From Schistocephalus solidus (lineage: Eukaryota > Platyhelminthes > Cestoda > Diphyllobothriidea > Diphyllobothriidae), in contig WEDG01003341.1 of assembly GCA_017591395.1 (NCBI GenBank), forward strand, positions 1 through 64,000: a DNA stretch of 64,000 bases. The letters are read 5' to 3'. The notes beneath the pieces are model-generated. The model did not search any database, was not told where the DNA came from, and saw only the letters and a list, made by a program, of their open reading frames with translations. Positions 1 to 10,435 of the stretch are shown in pieces (the first letter of the stretch is position 1; each line of letters begins with the position of its first letter). The translations under genes were made by a program, and so were the position numbers.

Positions 1-62
1 ATTGTTTCAGTTCAGTGCAGTGTATTGGTGGAAAATAGGCTTACGCCTTTGAAATCCCTATT
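1..62 (-). repeat. SINE body fragment (family 2), cut by window edge
   Basis: A short stretch around 31-58 (GAAAATAGGCTTACGCC then TTGAAATCCC) recurs nearly unchanged at 46,799-46,830, where it lies next to a tRNA-like head read on the minus strand. I infer that both are parts of one tRNA-derived SINE family. Only the body is present here. Confidence 0.4.
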
Positions 63-234
63 TGTTAAATAAAAATAGCAATAATAATAAGCAATGTAAA
101 GAATTCACAGTCAAGTGAATGCAGGCAGATTTACGTGGGACACTGATATTGTAAAGGTTAAGTAGTCACGTAGTCTTCGTGGTGCTGCAGCATATGTATG
201 TAAAGCCGATGTTTGAATGTATCTACTTGTCTAA

Positions 235-985
235 CCGCAGCCAGAAGGTCTTAGTAGGTAAGAGATATTCGACGCCTCAGCCGATTAAGAGTGGCCTTTT
301 TCAAGGCACGGTTCTAGGTCCTTTTCTCTTCATTCTTTACATAAACGAAATTTGAACTTAACTCACAAATTCACAAAATTTCCTTTACGCTGATGACCTC
401 AAAGGCATTTATTAATTTTCGAAAGACACTGCCAAAAGTTGCATTGATAAAATCAACACTGATCTACTTATGCTCTCACGTTGGAGCTCTAGTTGGCAGA
501 TGGAATTTTCTCCACCCAAGAGTAGTTTCATGTGTTTTGGCCCCGCCAAGCTTCCTGGACTCCTAGTTTTTCAAAATAGTACACTTTTATAACGATCAAC
601 CATTACAGACTTAGGTCCCCTCCTTATAAACTAGCATCACCAACTCTTGACAACCTTGATACTTTCCTCCGATTTTGCAACCCTGACGATGGCCTCCAGG
701 TTTAGTTGATTATCGAGGCGGGTTCTGATGGTTTTGCCTCTTTGGTGGTGGACTATGCATTCAGCAAGGTCACATCTCGATGATGATCTCATGATCTCTA
801 CTGTCCCCTCGTCGTTTTGACCCTTTTGTCCACGATGTGTTCCTTTTCTCTCACCTCCACTGGTGGTTACAAGCAGAAGCTCTGACTGCTTTATTATCTC
901 TCACACGACGAGGAGCGTTCCGAACCCTCATACCTTGTGAGCAACATCACAATACTATCCCATTGAATCTAGCTATTAATTTTTA
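235..985 (+). pseudogene. Non-LTR retrotransposon reverse transcriptase, 3' half
   Basis: Conceptual translation gives, in order, RT motif B (FQGTVLGPFLF, about 295-330), the catalytic YADDLK box (about 383-400), the SRWSSSWQMEFSPPK stretch that follows it in CR1/Jockey-like RTs (about 478-525), and a C-terminal run (RRFDPF...LSLTRRGAFRTLI, about 810-935). The frame is broken by stops after INEI and elsewhere, and everything upstream of motif B is missing, so the copy is 5'-truncated and dead. The element at 62,421-64,000 has the same style of RT (YADDLKF). The 3' UTR continues to about 1,190 and ends in ATAA repeats. Confidence 0.7.
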
Positions 986-1735
986 AGTCAAACAGTTTTT
1001 AATCCTAATTTTTTTTAAACTGTCGGCTCGCCGAACTCCGCCTACGATTTAACCGTAGGACTTTTTTTACTGCTTTTTTTCTAGTTCACCAAATTTGTCA
1101 AAGATTGTTGAGTTTTGTTTTAAAAATGGCAAATCGTTCTGGATGGGATATGCCTACCATACTACTCATTTATGCTGTTCGTATGGATAAATAAATAAAT
1201 AAATTGTATATTTAAGCCCCAGAGGGCCCCATCATTACACACTTAGTACCGTGGTTAGAATAAATACCAAGTGGATAATTGCTGCACTATGTGAGCATCC
1301 ATATGAACAGCAGAAATGAGTAGTATGGTAAACATGGCCGATTCAAAACGATTTGCCATTTTTAAAACAAAAGTCAACAAACTTTGGCATATACGGTGAA
1401 CTGGAGAAGAAGCAGTAAAAAAACTCCTAGGGTTAAATCGGATGCGGAGTTTGGCGAGCCACCAATTTAAAAAAATAGGAGAAAAAACTGCTTCACTAAA
1501 AAATTAATAGATAAATGCAATGTGATAGTATTTTGATGTTGCTGACAACGTATGAGGGTTCGGAAGGCTCCTTGTCGGGTGAGAGATAACATAGCAGTCA
1601 GAGCTACTGTTTGTAAACACCAGGGGAGGTGAGAGAGGACGAACTCATCGTAGACAACATGGTCGAAACGAAGAGGGGATAGAAGAGGTCACGAGACCAT
1701 CATCGAGATGCGACCTTGCTGACTGCATCGTGCAG
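740..1735. repeat. Inverted repeat of two non-LTR 3' ends
   Basis: The left arm (about 740-1,190) and right arm (about 1,310-1,735) are diverged reverse complements. The right arm read on the minus strand encodes the same C-terminal peptide type (LTRQGAFRTLI against LTRRGAFRTLI) and the same downstream UTR words. The left arm ends in ATAAATAAATAA at about 1,185-1,203. The central spacer belongs to the minus-strand copy and carries its 3' tail (about 1,197-1,310). Confidence 0.65.
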
Positions 1736-1850
1736 CAATTTTCCACTGCGTATTTATTTATACTGCGATACTAAGTTTGAAATGACGGGGCTCTCTGGGC
1801 CTTCAATATACAATTTATTATTATTATTTATTATTATTATACCTTTTCCC
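1734..1850 (+). repeat. 3' end of a non-LTR element with ATT tail
   Basis: GCAGCAATT, TACTAAGT, CTCTGGGCCTTCAATATACA and then an ATT-repeat tail (about 1,815-1,842) match the reverse complement of 1,197-1,310. This is therefore a second 3' terminus of the same family in the opposite orientation, ending in a short microsatellite as many non-LTR elements do. Confidence 0.55.
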
Positions 1851-2859
1851 CACCAAGCAAATTTGCCGTTCCAGACGTTCGATTCCATCACGTCCACTTA
1901 GACTTAGTTGGGCCGTTACCACCTTCACGTGGGCACACACATATTTTCACAGCAGTCGACCGTTTCACGCGATGGCCAATTGCAATTCCGATATCGGATT
2001 CCTCGGCAGAAAATATTGCCATGGTCTTCCAGCACCACTGGATTGCCAATTTTTGTGTGCCAGTCACCATAACCACTGACCGCAGAAGCCAATTTTCAAT
2101 CTAGTCTCCTACGCGAATTCACAAAACTGCTCGGGTGCGCGCACATCAAGTAAACGGCATATCATTCTGCTCCTAACGGCCTCTTAGAACGCCTGCGTCG
2201 TGAACTGAAGACAGCACTGATGTCTCAAACCGACAAAAGTGCGTGGAATGCAACCTATCCCTCGTACTTTGGGTATTCAATCAGCTGTCAAGGAGGACAT
2301 TCAATGCACTACGGCCGAACTTGTATACGGTACATCTCTCCGTCTGCCCGGCGAATTTTTGCAGTCTTCCACTATAAACAGCAGCATGTCAAATGTTTTC
2401 GTCCAACAATTGAAACAACGCATGGCTCAACTGCGTTCAACTCCCACTCGCCTGAAACCCAATCGCGTTTTTGTGCAAGACGACCGTAAATCAGCTCCAT
2501 TCGTCTTCGTCCGGCACGACGCAGTTCGCAAGCCTTTCTGCTCCCCTTATGATGGTTTTTATAGGGTGATTCAACGGATCGACAAGTATTACGTCATTCA
2601 GAAGGCTAACAAGACTGACACAGTCTCCATCGACAGACTCAAGCCAGCCTACCATGAGTGCATTCGGCCACCCGTTTATCCATCCCATCCCTCTGAACCG
2701 TCACCACCCATTCCACCAACCGTCAGGCCCATCCACTCAACCGTCAAATTCAACCACCCCACCGACACATTTGCTTTTCCTTTTTCAGCACAACGCATTT
2801 CCTCTCGTTCTGGTAGACACATCCATTTTCCTGTAAATCTTAAGGACTTTGTCGTTTAA
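1850..2859 (+). pseudogene. Ty3/gypsy pol, integrase and C-terminal tail
   Basis: Three frames together show an integrase core: DLVGPLP with the first catalytic Asp (about 1,900-1,925), TTDRRSQF with the second (about 2,078-2,100), and NGLLERLRRELK with the catalytic Glu (about 2,175-2,210). Downstream the frame at 2,239-2,859 is open for 206 codons. It holds the typical TAELVYGTSLRLPGEF, VRHDAVRKPF, PYDGFYRVI and DTVSIDRLKPA motifs of gypsy-group integrase C-termini and ends RHIHFPVNLKDFVV. Frameshifts near 1,900 and 2,230 and an in-frame stop make it inactive. RT, RNase H and gag are absent upstream, where the sequence abuts a non-LTR tail. Confidence 0.85.
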
Positions 2860-2905
2860 TTTTTTGCATTTTTATCAAGCATTTTATTCGTACAAAAAAC
2901 GCTCT

Positions 2906-3240
2906 GGTGAGGGAGTTGTGTTGGTATTTGTACAATTCACATGTTTGTATCTTTGTTATTCACCTTAACCTAAATTTACGCTTGTTTTACTGTGCTAAAA
3001 AATAAAATTCTGCGAAATTTAACACACAAGTTGGACTTATCCTGTTTTCGCTGCTGCATGTTACCACTGCTCTCTTAATTGTGCTGATCGGTCTCCATTA
3101 CTTGCAGCAATTGCAACGATCGATCTTCATTTCTCGATTGTATTCCACCAGACGTCATCTTGATTGAACTCCTGCCTCTGCTCATCGTCTTTGTTGCATA
3201 GCTTGCTGTATCTAGTTCATTTCAATCCTCGACAACATTT
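2906..3240 (+). repeat. Probable 3' LTR of the gypsy remnant
   Basis: The pol stop is followed by a purine-rich stretch (GGTGAGGGAG, 2,906-2,915) and then TGTGTTGG, the usual placing of a polypurine tract and LTR start. AATAAA at 3,001-3,006 would serve as poly(A) signal. No second LTR exists in the window, so the right end (placed near 3,240) is a guess. Confidence 0.4.
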
Positions 3241-3504
3241 GCTATCTAAGAAAGCTACGTTTTTCGTGAGTGTGCATTCTAACAATCTTTTGTCATTTTT
3301 ACCGTCCTTTTGTCATTTGTAGTTTAGATGCACAATTCCCCACTTAGCGTTAGCTTTTTTATGTAAACCTTGGTTGTTAGCAGTTTTGACCCTTATCTAC
3401 ACTACACGTCTAGTCAGTTTAATTACTGTGATGTGAAAGTTCGTTGAGGGCCTTATATGCGCACATGTGCTTTTTTCGTAAATAACTAACTAGTAAATAA
3501 ATAG

Positions 3505-3810
3505 TCTATAGTCAACACGGTTTCCTTGATGAAAGCTCCTGTATCGTAAACTTTACTACAGCGGTTATCCATATTCAAAGGTTTAATCAATACGAAGATG
3601 TATGAGCTGACTTCATTGACTCTTGTTATGTTTTCTATACAGATAGCCACCGCTTGTTTTTATAAAAGCTGAACTCTTCTCCCTGAGTAATCTCAGCATT
3701 CAAATTCACGATCTTTACCACAAGACGTAGAAACTATGTATATTGCACGAGATAGGTAAACAGCATTAAGGTAGCCTGGAATGGAATGAAATGGGAATAT
3801 CCGGTGCATT
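3505..3810 (+). pseudogene. Decayed non-LTR RT fragment
   Basis: Around 3,512-3,548 a frame reads SQHGFLDESSCIVNF, resembling the QHGF...SC motif of CR1-like RTs (compare QHGFRRGRPC near 59,690 and QHGFLKTRSC near 63,235). The next ~250 bases give loosely RT-like peptides in several frames with many stops. It may be a very old insertion; chance resemblance is possible. Confidence 0.35.
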
Positions 3811-5301
3811 TATAGGTGCCTTATTAAACAAGCGTATGGCTTCCGTATGGAGATTCCAGTGATTCAGATGAGGGTCCACCGAACAGGGCTAGCTTCGTGA
3901 AAGTCTTCATTCATTTTATATTATTTTGCACAAATGGACGTTGGATCGATATATTCGGGATTTTTGTCTCTCTTGTCCTTATACTTTGATTAATTCCATC
4001 CTTTGTCTCCCCGTCATTTTTATTAGTGCATTCTGCGCTTTCATCAAGTTCTTAGGTAATTGCTGAAATTTTCCTAGTTATGATGATCAATGTTTTTTAT
4101 GCTGCCGTTTGTCCTGGCATCTGCACCTACCAGTCTACTGTTGCTATATTTCCGGCCCTCTTATGTGTTTGCACTTTGTCCTGTCCTGATCTCCCTCTTT
4201 CTGGACTTCTGTTAAGCGTCATGGCATTTATATTCGGCTTCTTATCCTCAAAGATTCCTAAAGAAAGGGACTATAGTATTCCGATGTCGACGTGATCGAG
4301 CTTGAGATCGATGACCTATGAAAATGGGCTCGTATAGACTGGTTGTATATAACGTGGGTCATCTTCCAAAGGGACTTTTACCGTCCGAGCAATTATGAAG
4401 TAACCATTCGTATTCTGTTAGCACTCTTTTTATGTCATTTGAACTATTTGCCAACAAATGTTTGATGCTTTATTCAGAGCTATAAGCTGTGCCGCGGGTC
4501 GCTGGAATTTCTGCTTACCTATTCGTAGTTCGTAGGATTGTGCCAGTGTCCAATAAAGCCGGCTCAATAAACGTTACGGATAGTTTTTCGTCAGGCACCA
4601 TGATCAACAATATCGCTTCTCAGGCGCGTTACACAGTATCTCCTTCTGCAGCGAAGTTCCGAGTGTGAATTTTTGGGCTGCGCATCCGCCTAGATTTCGG
4701 TTGGATCTCTACCTGGAGTCACTAATAATTTACAACCTTTGGACATTAACTAAAAAGCAGCTGCTCTATATTTCGATGTCAATAGTTTCCAGTTGTACTC
4801 ACGCCTATTCTCGTCTCTGTCTCGAAGCCGGACTTACAGACAGTTCAGCTAAAGTCATCATGTATGTTTGGATTTTTCCGCGTTTGCTCTACCAATTTAT
4901 GTAACCAGGAGTCAGTGTCGACACAAGACTTGTAGACTTAATCAGGAACGCCGTTCTTTTTGAGTGCTCTGGTTTGGCTCTGACTATTAGTTTTTGTGTT
5001 GGTATATTCCCTGACAAGTCCTACAACGCCGAATGGACAGAAGGACGAGACTCTCGTTGTGAAAATATATGTTAATTTGTTAGTTAACGAAGTTTTAAAG
5101 ACGCTCAAAGTGGTTTCCCTAGCCCTTAACCTAGGACCAAGCTTTTGGGTAGTAGTCTCCATTCACATTGCGAACGGAAATACGACCTGTTTATTTGCTA
5201 AAACGATTTAATGCTGGGGTGGTCGTAAAGGACCGTCTGCAAATGTTTAATAAACTTTCACCTTCGTTTGTAGCTGTAAGTTTGCTTTTCTTCTTTATTT
5301 T
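3811..5301. other. Intergenic, nothing recognised
   Basis: No conserved motif, RNA gene or repeat shared with the rest of the window was found. Short open frames near 4,080, 4,665 and 4,996 have no family signature and no supporting splice sites. The missing 5' exons of the CD2BP2-like gene were sought here without success. Confidence 0.4.
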
Positions 5302-5797
5302 GCAACGGGCTGCACTCTCAACTTCTACTTCACTTAACATTGCCCTTCTCTCTTTCATCTACTTTGCGTAGAAGTTTGAAAAATCAAAACACATTCGTCA
5401 GATATAGACAACTGTGGTGCCTCATCGCGTCAACTACAATGCACTATTATCAGACACACAGCAGGACAGAATGTAACCCAAAGTTTATCCTGCACTGCTA
5501 TAAAACAGCAGTACAGATCGTCCAGTCCTCCTACACGTTTCTTGAGAGCTTCTTCCCTTAAAGCATTTGCCTCGGGATTGAGCACTAATAAATGCATGTG
5601 CCCGTTAGTCTTTCCCCCTAATACAACCAGGTTTAACTGGCTTCCTGAACATCGTGCAAGAAATTCAAAGGAAGTCTGTTTAACTGGGACCCATAACTAA
5701 CACCACTAGATCGTCTAACTTCTCTCTCTTGCTAATGCAACCAGTAAACCAAGGCCACCTTTGATAATTTAAGTTCCTTTTGAACGCTACGTCCACT

Positions 5798-5848
<51 letters not shown>

Positions 5849-5899
5849 TACTACTACTACTACTGCTACTACTACTACTTCTACTACTACTACTACTAC
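5798..5899. repeat. (TAC)n microsatellite
   Basis: About 34 TAC-type triplets with a few TTC/TGC interruptions. Homologous positions in the other three units differ in length: short at about 9,228-9,243, interrupted at 17,940-18,025, short at about 21,351-21,365. The same triplet dominates the arrays at 34,808-38,405. Confidence 0.9.
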
Positions 5900-5996
5900 G
5901 ATAACGACGACAGCTGCTGGCATTAGTATCACTATGATATACTTTTTGGTCAGGTTTTCCGCCAATGTTTTGACTTAGCTCCACTTATTTTCATAG

Positions 5997-6076
5997 GCCA
6001 AGATTATACTCTCAATATGTGGGAGGAGATTGCAGGACGCCTTTTTGACGAAGGTGGGGTATTTATTTTGAACAAG
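5997..6076 (+). pseudogene. CD2BP2-like exon m, copy I (orphan)
   Basis: This 80-bp exon has an acceptor (TTATTTTCATAG) and donor (GTAATT). It encodes 26 residues including NMWEEIAGRLFDEGG. It is the first of four copies and differs from copy II (9,339) at several residues, including its end (ILNK against FLNQ). Because it lies upstream of exon l rather than between l and n, it is out of order for the gene and is probably a by-product of duplication. It remains open and in the same phase, so inclusion as an alternative exon cannot be excluded. Confidence 0.55.
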
Positions 6077-6474
6077 GTAATTGTTTTTGCGCTTCTACCA
6101 TATATTTCTTGCTTAAATGTGCAAAGTTAATCACAAATTGGCGTTTTTATTTACCCGAGTTACCTTTGCATATTGTACTTCTATGTTTCCCAACGTGAAA
6201 GCCCAACCACTAGCCTGTAGCAACTTGTTGACAGCAGCTTGCATACCCATAAGTACAATTAAAGTCGAAACTCACTCTAGTAACCATCGGACTTCCCAAA
6301 AAAAGACTGAGGACGAAATATACAATTGTTTACAAGACAAGAGGAACTTGGGTTGCCATTTTCTGGTCCAGGGATTTGGGTAATTTTTTGTCCCTTGAGC
6401 GTTTTCATATAATTTATTACTGCGCATAGCGCCTGTTCGTTTAGACTCCTAATTTTTATTCAAAAGACAATTTT

Positions 6475-6530
6475 GGTGAGCATACGTTAGCTTTCGATAA
6501 ATTCTCATCAGGCCTTTACATTAAATCACT
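6475..6530 (-). ncRNA. Candidate hammerhead ribozyme core in PLE terminus
   Basis: On the minus strand CTGATGAG (6,511-6,504), seven bases, then CGAAAG (6,496-6,491) reproduces the hammerhead catalytic core order. AGC...GCT can form a short stem III ending in a U-C cleavage site near 6,480. Stem II would be only about 2 bp and stem I is weakly paired. PLEs are known to carry minimal hammerheads in their terminal repeats, which supports the idea; folding is not established. Confidence 0.4.
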
Positions 6531-6559
6531 GTGTAACTAAGTCAAATATGCGGGTAAGT

Positions 6560-6905
6560 TGAACAAATTGTACGGTTGTCAGGGTGTGGTGAGGGAGGGG
6601 GAAAGAAACAAAATTGCGGTCCGACTAAATTGGTGGCTTTCGGCCACGGTAATTGCGGTGCCTGTATAAAGTTCTTTTGAGTGCACAGGACCGGTTTGCG
6701 TAGCCTGATTACAGCTGCTTCAGTTGTAGCCAACAGACACTGTCCAAGGAATTGTGAATAGGTTGAGGGGACCTTGTAAATTACCCGGAAGGCCTCTTTG
6801 GCATTTATACGATGGCCTGTGTCTACCACATGCGCGAGGATAGAGCTGTTTGTGTTCTTTATCTGCCCCTTTTCCTAAACTACAATGAATTCTGTCGGAC
6901 AAGAA
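6560..6905 (-). pseudogene. PLE GIY-YIG endonuclease C-terminal segment
   Basis: Minus-strand translation gives KNTNSSILAHVVDTGHRI, then AFRVIYKVP, then AVIRLRKPVLC. These match the region after the GIY-YIG core in PLE endonucleases (a TGH box and an IR..KP end). The GIY and YIG boxes are not present: the segment starts after them and frames shift near 6,840, so no active nuclease is encoded. A second copy lies at about 18,690-19,020. Confidence 0.6.
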
Positions 6906-6929
6906 AAAGCTCATAAAAACACAAAAGGA

Positions 6930-7800
6930 GAAGGATCGGACTGATGAGGTAGAAGCACAACTGATTGACTGTTCGATAAGGCTTTAAATGGAAGGTGTGA
7001 TAAGCGTAAATGACCTAGAGTTCCTCTGCCCCGTCGGCACGCATGTACCTCGATTGTACGGCTTACCAAAGATCCACATAGATGGCACACCCGTTCGTCC
7101 TATCCTAGATATGAGGAACTCACCGTACCGTGCGATGGCAAAATGTTTAGCGGACAAACTTAAGCCCATACAGGATCAGCTATCGCCACATAGCTACCGA
7201 GATACCTTTGAGTTCGTTGAAGGCGCGAAAGACCTCGACCTGAATGGTATGACGATGTTTTCACTGGATGTCTCGTCTCTTTTTACGAATGTGCCAGTCA
7301 CGGAGACAGTCAAATACATCTGTGAATTCAGTCAGCCAACAAGATATAGGAATACCAGTGAATGTGCTCAAGGAACTTTTATTTAAATATTCCTTGAACG
7401 TGCAGTTCCTATTTAACAACAACTTGTACAGACAGGTAGATGGAGTAGCCATGGACTCACCCCTTGGCCCACTTCTGGCGAATATTTTCATGGGCAAGCT
7501 GGAAGCTTTACAGCTTCGTCCGCAGATACATCGTCTAAATTATTATGGGCGCTACGTGGATGATATCTTTGCGGTTGCATCTAAACAAACGGACATTTCA
7601 GCTGTAATGGATGCCATAAATCAGGCGCACCCGTCAATCAAATTTCCACTGGAAGAGGAACAATCCGGATCGCTCCCTTTCCTGGACGTGCTTCTGAGTA
7701 GAAGGTCTGACGGGAGTATTCAACCTAGTGTCTATCGTAAGAAGACATAGTCCAGTGGCTTGGTTTTGTCAGATTATTTTCACTCGAAGTGCTGAGGTGC
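6930..7800 (+). pseudogene. Penelope-like reverse transcriptase
   Basis: Frame 6,988-7,386 shows RLYGLPKIH and FSLDVSSLFTNVP (catalytic Asp). After a frame change near 7,345, frame 7,268-7,750 shows DSPLGPLLANIFM, RYVDDIFAV (catalytic Asp pair), LPFLDVLLSRR and VYRKKT. This motif order defines the PLE RT rather than the LTR or non-LTR RT. N-terminal sequence before YGLPK and all of the GIY-YIG domain are missing from this strand. One frameshift plus a TAG at 7,748-7,750 inactivate it. Confidence 0.85.
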
Positions 7801-7827
7801 GCTATTTCGGTTGTTTTATTTCTTCAG

Positions 7828-7918
7828 GCTCCTTATGTCGAGGAGGAGAACGACACACTGGACAGTCATGAGAGAATCGAATATGAAGCTGAACGGCTGC
7901 ATGACGCAGAAATGTTAC
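7828..7918 (+). CDS. CD2BP2-like gene, exon l (repeat A)
   Basis: This 91-bp exon has a strong acceptor (TTTTATTTCTTCAG) and donor (GTAGGT). It encodes an acidic peptide with EEENDTLDSHERIEYEAE, corresponding to the acidic LDSDEE region near the N-terminus of CD2BP2/Lin1. It starts in phase 0 and ends in phase 1, exactly what exon m (9,339) requires, creating an Arg codon across the junction. The copy at 19,942-20,032 differs at one residue (Y to N). Exons upstream of l were not found, so the protein N-terminus is missing from this annotation. Confidence 0.6.
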
Positions 7919-8139
7919 GTAGGTGCTAGAGATTCTCTTGATCTGTATGCAGCACTTTATTGCACGACCCTTCACGTTAAATCATTTTCGCACTGTATCT
8001 CTCGTATGCTTCGAGTTAAATGCACCTCATCACATTCCGCTTCTAACCACCTGAAGAAGCATTTTAGTGGAAATCATGGCCTGTATAACTATATCAACTG
8101 GTTAAAGCAAACATTTAGGCAATCACAGAGACTGTAGGA

Positions 8140-8600
8140 GAACAAATATAGTTTAATATTTCCTTGCGAAAAATTCACGCAACCTTTAAACTGTAAAAGT
8201 AAACATAAGAATCAACAAACAATATATTCACGCAACTTTTATATGGTTAAGCGACTTTTGGGCCCCTATATCAGCGAGCAGGCGCTACACGTTGCTGCTC
8301 TGAAACTCGTCCGCTTAGTGCTATCTTCTGAAGAACTAAATGATTCATCACAATGTTGTGATGAAATTATTACGCCTAAATGGCACAATACTTCATCCGG
8401 AGAGGGAACTCTTTTGTGATACTTATCGTTTTCGGCAACGCGAAGGACCGAGGAAACCGACGGACCTTCTGTTCTCCTCTCCTTACCAACATCTCCAGAA
8501 GGCTCCATCGGTGGCCTCTTTAGTACCATCTAAATAGATTGACCGTGTGCCTCGAGCTTTTATCACCAAATTGAATAACGTTCTCTACATCCTCAATGGA
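8140..8600 (+). other. Conserved open stretch in intron l-m, unknown
   Basis: From 8,140 a frame without ATG stays open for about 90 codons. It includes YISEQALHVAALKLVRLV and ends at a TGA near 8,420; the same frame continues open beyond it. The copy at about 20,254-20,640 keeps this frame and stop. Its phase does not fit between exons l and m of the host gene, and I recognise no family. The minus strand is also partly open (8,529 to 8,266; 20,692 to 20,381). Confidence 0.25.
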
Positions 8601-9338
8601 CATCGGTGGTGAATTTCACCTCCATGATGAAACGCCAATCTCCTCTTCGTAGTTTGACTTTTATTAACCCGTTTTTAACTGCTTCTGATGTAATGCTATC
8701 CAATGCATTCCGAAATACCATGTATCCTCAAGGCAACGGGCTGCACTCTCAACTTCTACTTCACTTAACATTGCCCTTCTCTCTTTCATCTACTTTGCGT
8801 AGAAGTTTGAAAAATCAAAACACATTCGTCAGATATAGACAACTGTGGTGCCTCATCGCGTCAGCTACAATGCACTATTGTCAGACACACAGCAGGACAG
8901 AATGTAACCCAAAGTTTATCCTGCACTGCTATAAGGCAGCAGTACAGATCGTCCAGTCCTCCCTACACGTTTCTTGAGAGCTTCTTTCCTTAAAGCATTC
9001 GCCTCGGGATTGGAGCACTAATAAATGCATGTGCCCGTTATTCTTTTCCCCCTAATACAACCAGGTTTAACTGGCTTCCTGAACATCGTGCAAGAAATTC
9101 AAAGGAAGTCTGTTTAACTGGGACCCATAACTAACACCACTAGATCGTCTAACATCTCTCTTGCTAATGCAACCAGTAAACCAAAGGCCACCTTTGATAA
9201 TTTAAGTTCCTTTGAACGCTACGTCCACTTACTACTACTACTACGATAACGACAGCTGCTGGCATTAGTATCACTATGATATACTTTTTGGTCAGGCTTT
9301 CCGCTAATGTTTTGACTTAGCTCCACTTATTTTCATAG

Positions 9339-9418
9339 GCCAAGATTCTACCTACAATATGTGGGAGGAGATTGCAGAACGCATATTTGACGAAGGTGGG
9401 GTATCTTTTTTGAACCAG
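9339..9418 (+). CDS. CD2BP2-like gene, exon m (copy II, repeat A)
   Basis: 80 bp between TTTTCATAG and GTACTT. It begins in phase 1 and ends in phase 0, joining exon l upstream and exon n downstream without a frame break. It encodes NMWEEIAERIFDEGG then VSFLNQ. From memory of the human protein, this aligns without gaps to the FNLQEEMEEGHFDADGNYF LN region, sharing N, E-E, F-D, G, F-L-N. This is the copy in canonical order for the repeat A gene. Confidence 0.7.
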
Positions 9419-9831
9419 GTACTTGTTTTTGCGCTTCTAACATATATTTCTTGCTTAAATGTGCAAAGTTAATCACGAATTGGCGTTTTTATTTACCCGA
9501 GTTACCTTTGCATACATTGTACTTCTATGTTTCCCAACGTGACAGCCCAACCACTAGTCTGTAGCAACTTGTTGACAGCAGCTTGCATACCCATAAGTAC
9601 AATTAAAGTCGAAACTCACTCTAGTAACCATCGGACTTCCCAAAACAGACAGAGGATGAAATATACAATTGTTTACAAGACAAGAAGAACTTGGGTTGCC
9701 ATTTTCTGGTCTAGGGATTTGGGTAATTTTTTGTCCCTTGAGCGTTTTCATATAATTTATTACTGCGCATAGCGCCTTTTCGTTTAGACTCCTAATTTTA
9801 TTCAAAAGTTAATTTGGTAAGCATACGTTAG

Positions 9832-9851
9832 CTTTCGATAAATCTCATCAG
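9832..9851 (-). ncRNA. Candidate hammerhead core, unit II
   Basis: CTGATGAG (9,851-9,844) and CGAAAG (9,837-9,832) are retained in this solo PLE terminus. The loop between them is one base shorter than in copies I, III and IV, and the predicted cleavage base is T rather than C. The PLE body is absent: host intron sequence resumes at about 9,924. Confidence 0.35.
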
Positions 9852-10109
9852 GCCTTTACACTAAATCGCTGTGTAACTAAGTCAAATATGCGGGTAAGTT
9901 GAACAAATTGTACGGTTGTCAGGTTGCATTGTTTCAATTTTTTCCTGAAAACCATGTTTGCTACAGTGCTAACACAATTAGTAGGAAATGAATGCATGCA
10001 AAGCATCGGAACTCTTTGCTTAAAGCACATGCAGACTGCATGCATTCGTATTTCGCTCTCTGCGTGTTCTGGCTCTCTACCTTTTGTCATTTTACTCCCT
10101 CCGTTGCAG

Positions 10110-10435
10110 CTAAATGACAGTTTAGCTAACTGTCATAAGGGCGTGGATTCGGCGAAAATCAAGAGAAATGAAGGTGTATGGGACTCTGGAAAGGCAAAAG
10201 GTGCGGAGGATGAGGAGGAAAAAGAGGAAGCGGTGGATGATGAGAAGGAGTCGAAGATGCTGCCGACTACTGCGGTCGAGAAACTGAAACTCTATTCAGA
10301 ACTTTCCACCTTTATGAAGCCAAGTGAGACTGTACGAAGAACGCTTAAACGTTTGGGCCCAAATAAGCCAAAACAGCGTTCCTCTGCTCGCAAAAAGGAT
10401 GGCAATGTTTCCGAAAAAGCTGCTGAACCTGCCAG
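10110..10435 (+). CDS. CD2BP2-like gene, exon n (repeat A, open)
   Basis: 326 bp, with acceptor TTTTACTCCCTCCGTTGCAG and donor GTGGCT. It enters in phase 0 and leaves in phase 2. It encodes GVDSAKIK, a Glu/Asp-rich stretch (about residues 34-52) and KLKLYSELSTFMKPSETV followed by RRTLKRLG. This matches the helical segment of CD2BP2 (LLPRETVAGALRRLG in human, from memory). The frame is fully open here, whereas the repeat B copy lacks one A in a run of four and shifts frame. The apparent ORF start at 9,924 lies in the intron and is not the real start. Confidence 0.75.

Larger units (their letters stand above)
6460..7800 (-). mobile_element. Penelope-like element with inverted 5' part
   Basis: On the minus strand: a GIY-YIG-associated C-terminal segment (6,905 to 6,560) followed by a terminal segment with a hammerhead-like core (about 6,540 to 6,460). 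On the plus strand, immediately outside: the PLE reverse transcriptase (about 6,930-7,800). The RT C-terminal end faces outward and its N-terminal end abuts the GIY-YIG piece, the geometry expected if the 5' part was inverted during target-primed insertion. It sits in the intron upstream of exon l, whose acceptor is only about 30 bases beyond the last RT-like codons. The copy at 18,590-19,915 has the same structure. Confidence 0.7.
5302..8732 (+). repeat. Nested tandem unit U1 (exon m + PLE + exon l)
   Basis: The sequence beginning GCAACGGGCTGCACTC at 5,302 restarts at 8,733, giving a ~3.43 kb unit. The two copies stay similar for about 1.2 kb, through the TAC microsatellite, an 80-bp exon and a PLE-derived tail. 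After 9,923 the second copy runs into host intron while U1 continues into PLE coding DNA. The same arrangement is seen at 17,852-20,854 with its restart at 20,855. Confidence 0.8.

Noticed and set aside
5732..5984. Poly-Val and poly-Ser frames on the minus strand
   Set aside because: Same microsatellite effect, here in the (TAC)n tract.
6117..6383. 88-codon frame starting MCKVNHKLAFLF, repeated at 18,243 and 21,584
   Set aside because: Its repetition reflects the duplicated intron, not selection. It begins after the exon m donor and shows frame breaks in the copy at 9,527.
6935..6960. Second hammerhead at ACTGATGAGG on the plus strand
   Set aside because: No GAAA partner or pairing stems follow at a suitable distance.
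9924..10109. ATG at 9,924 as the start of a 184-residue protein
   Set aside because: The first 62 codons are intron read-through; a strong splice acceptor at 10,109 and the phase of exon m place the exon start at 10,110.
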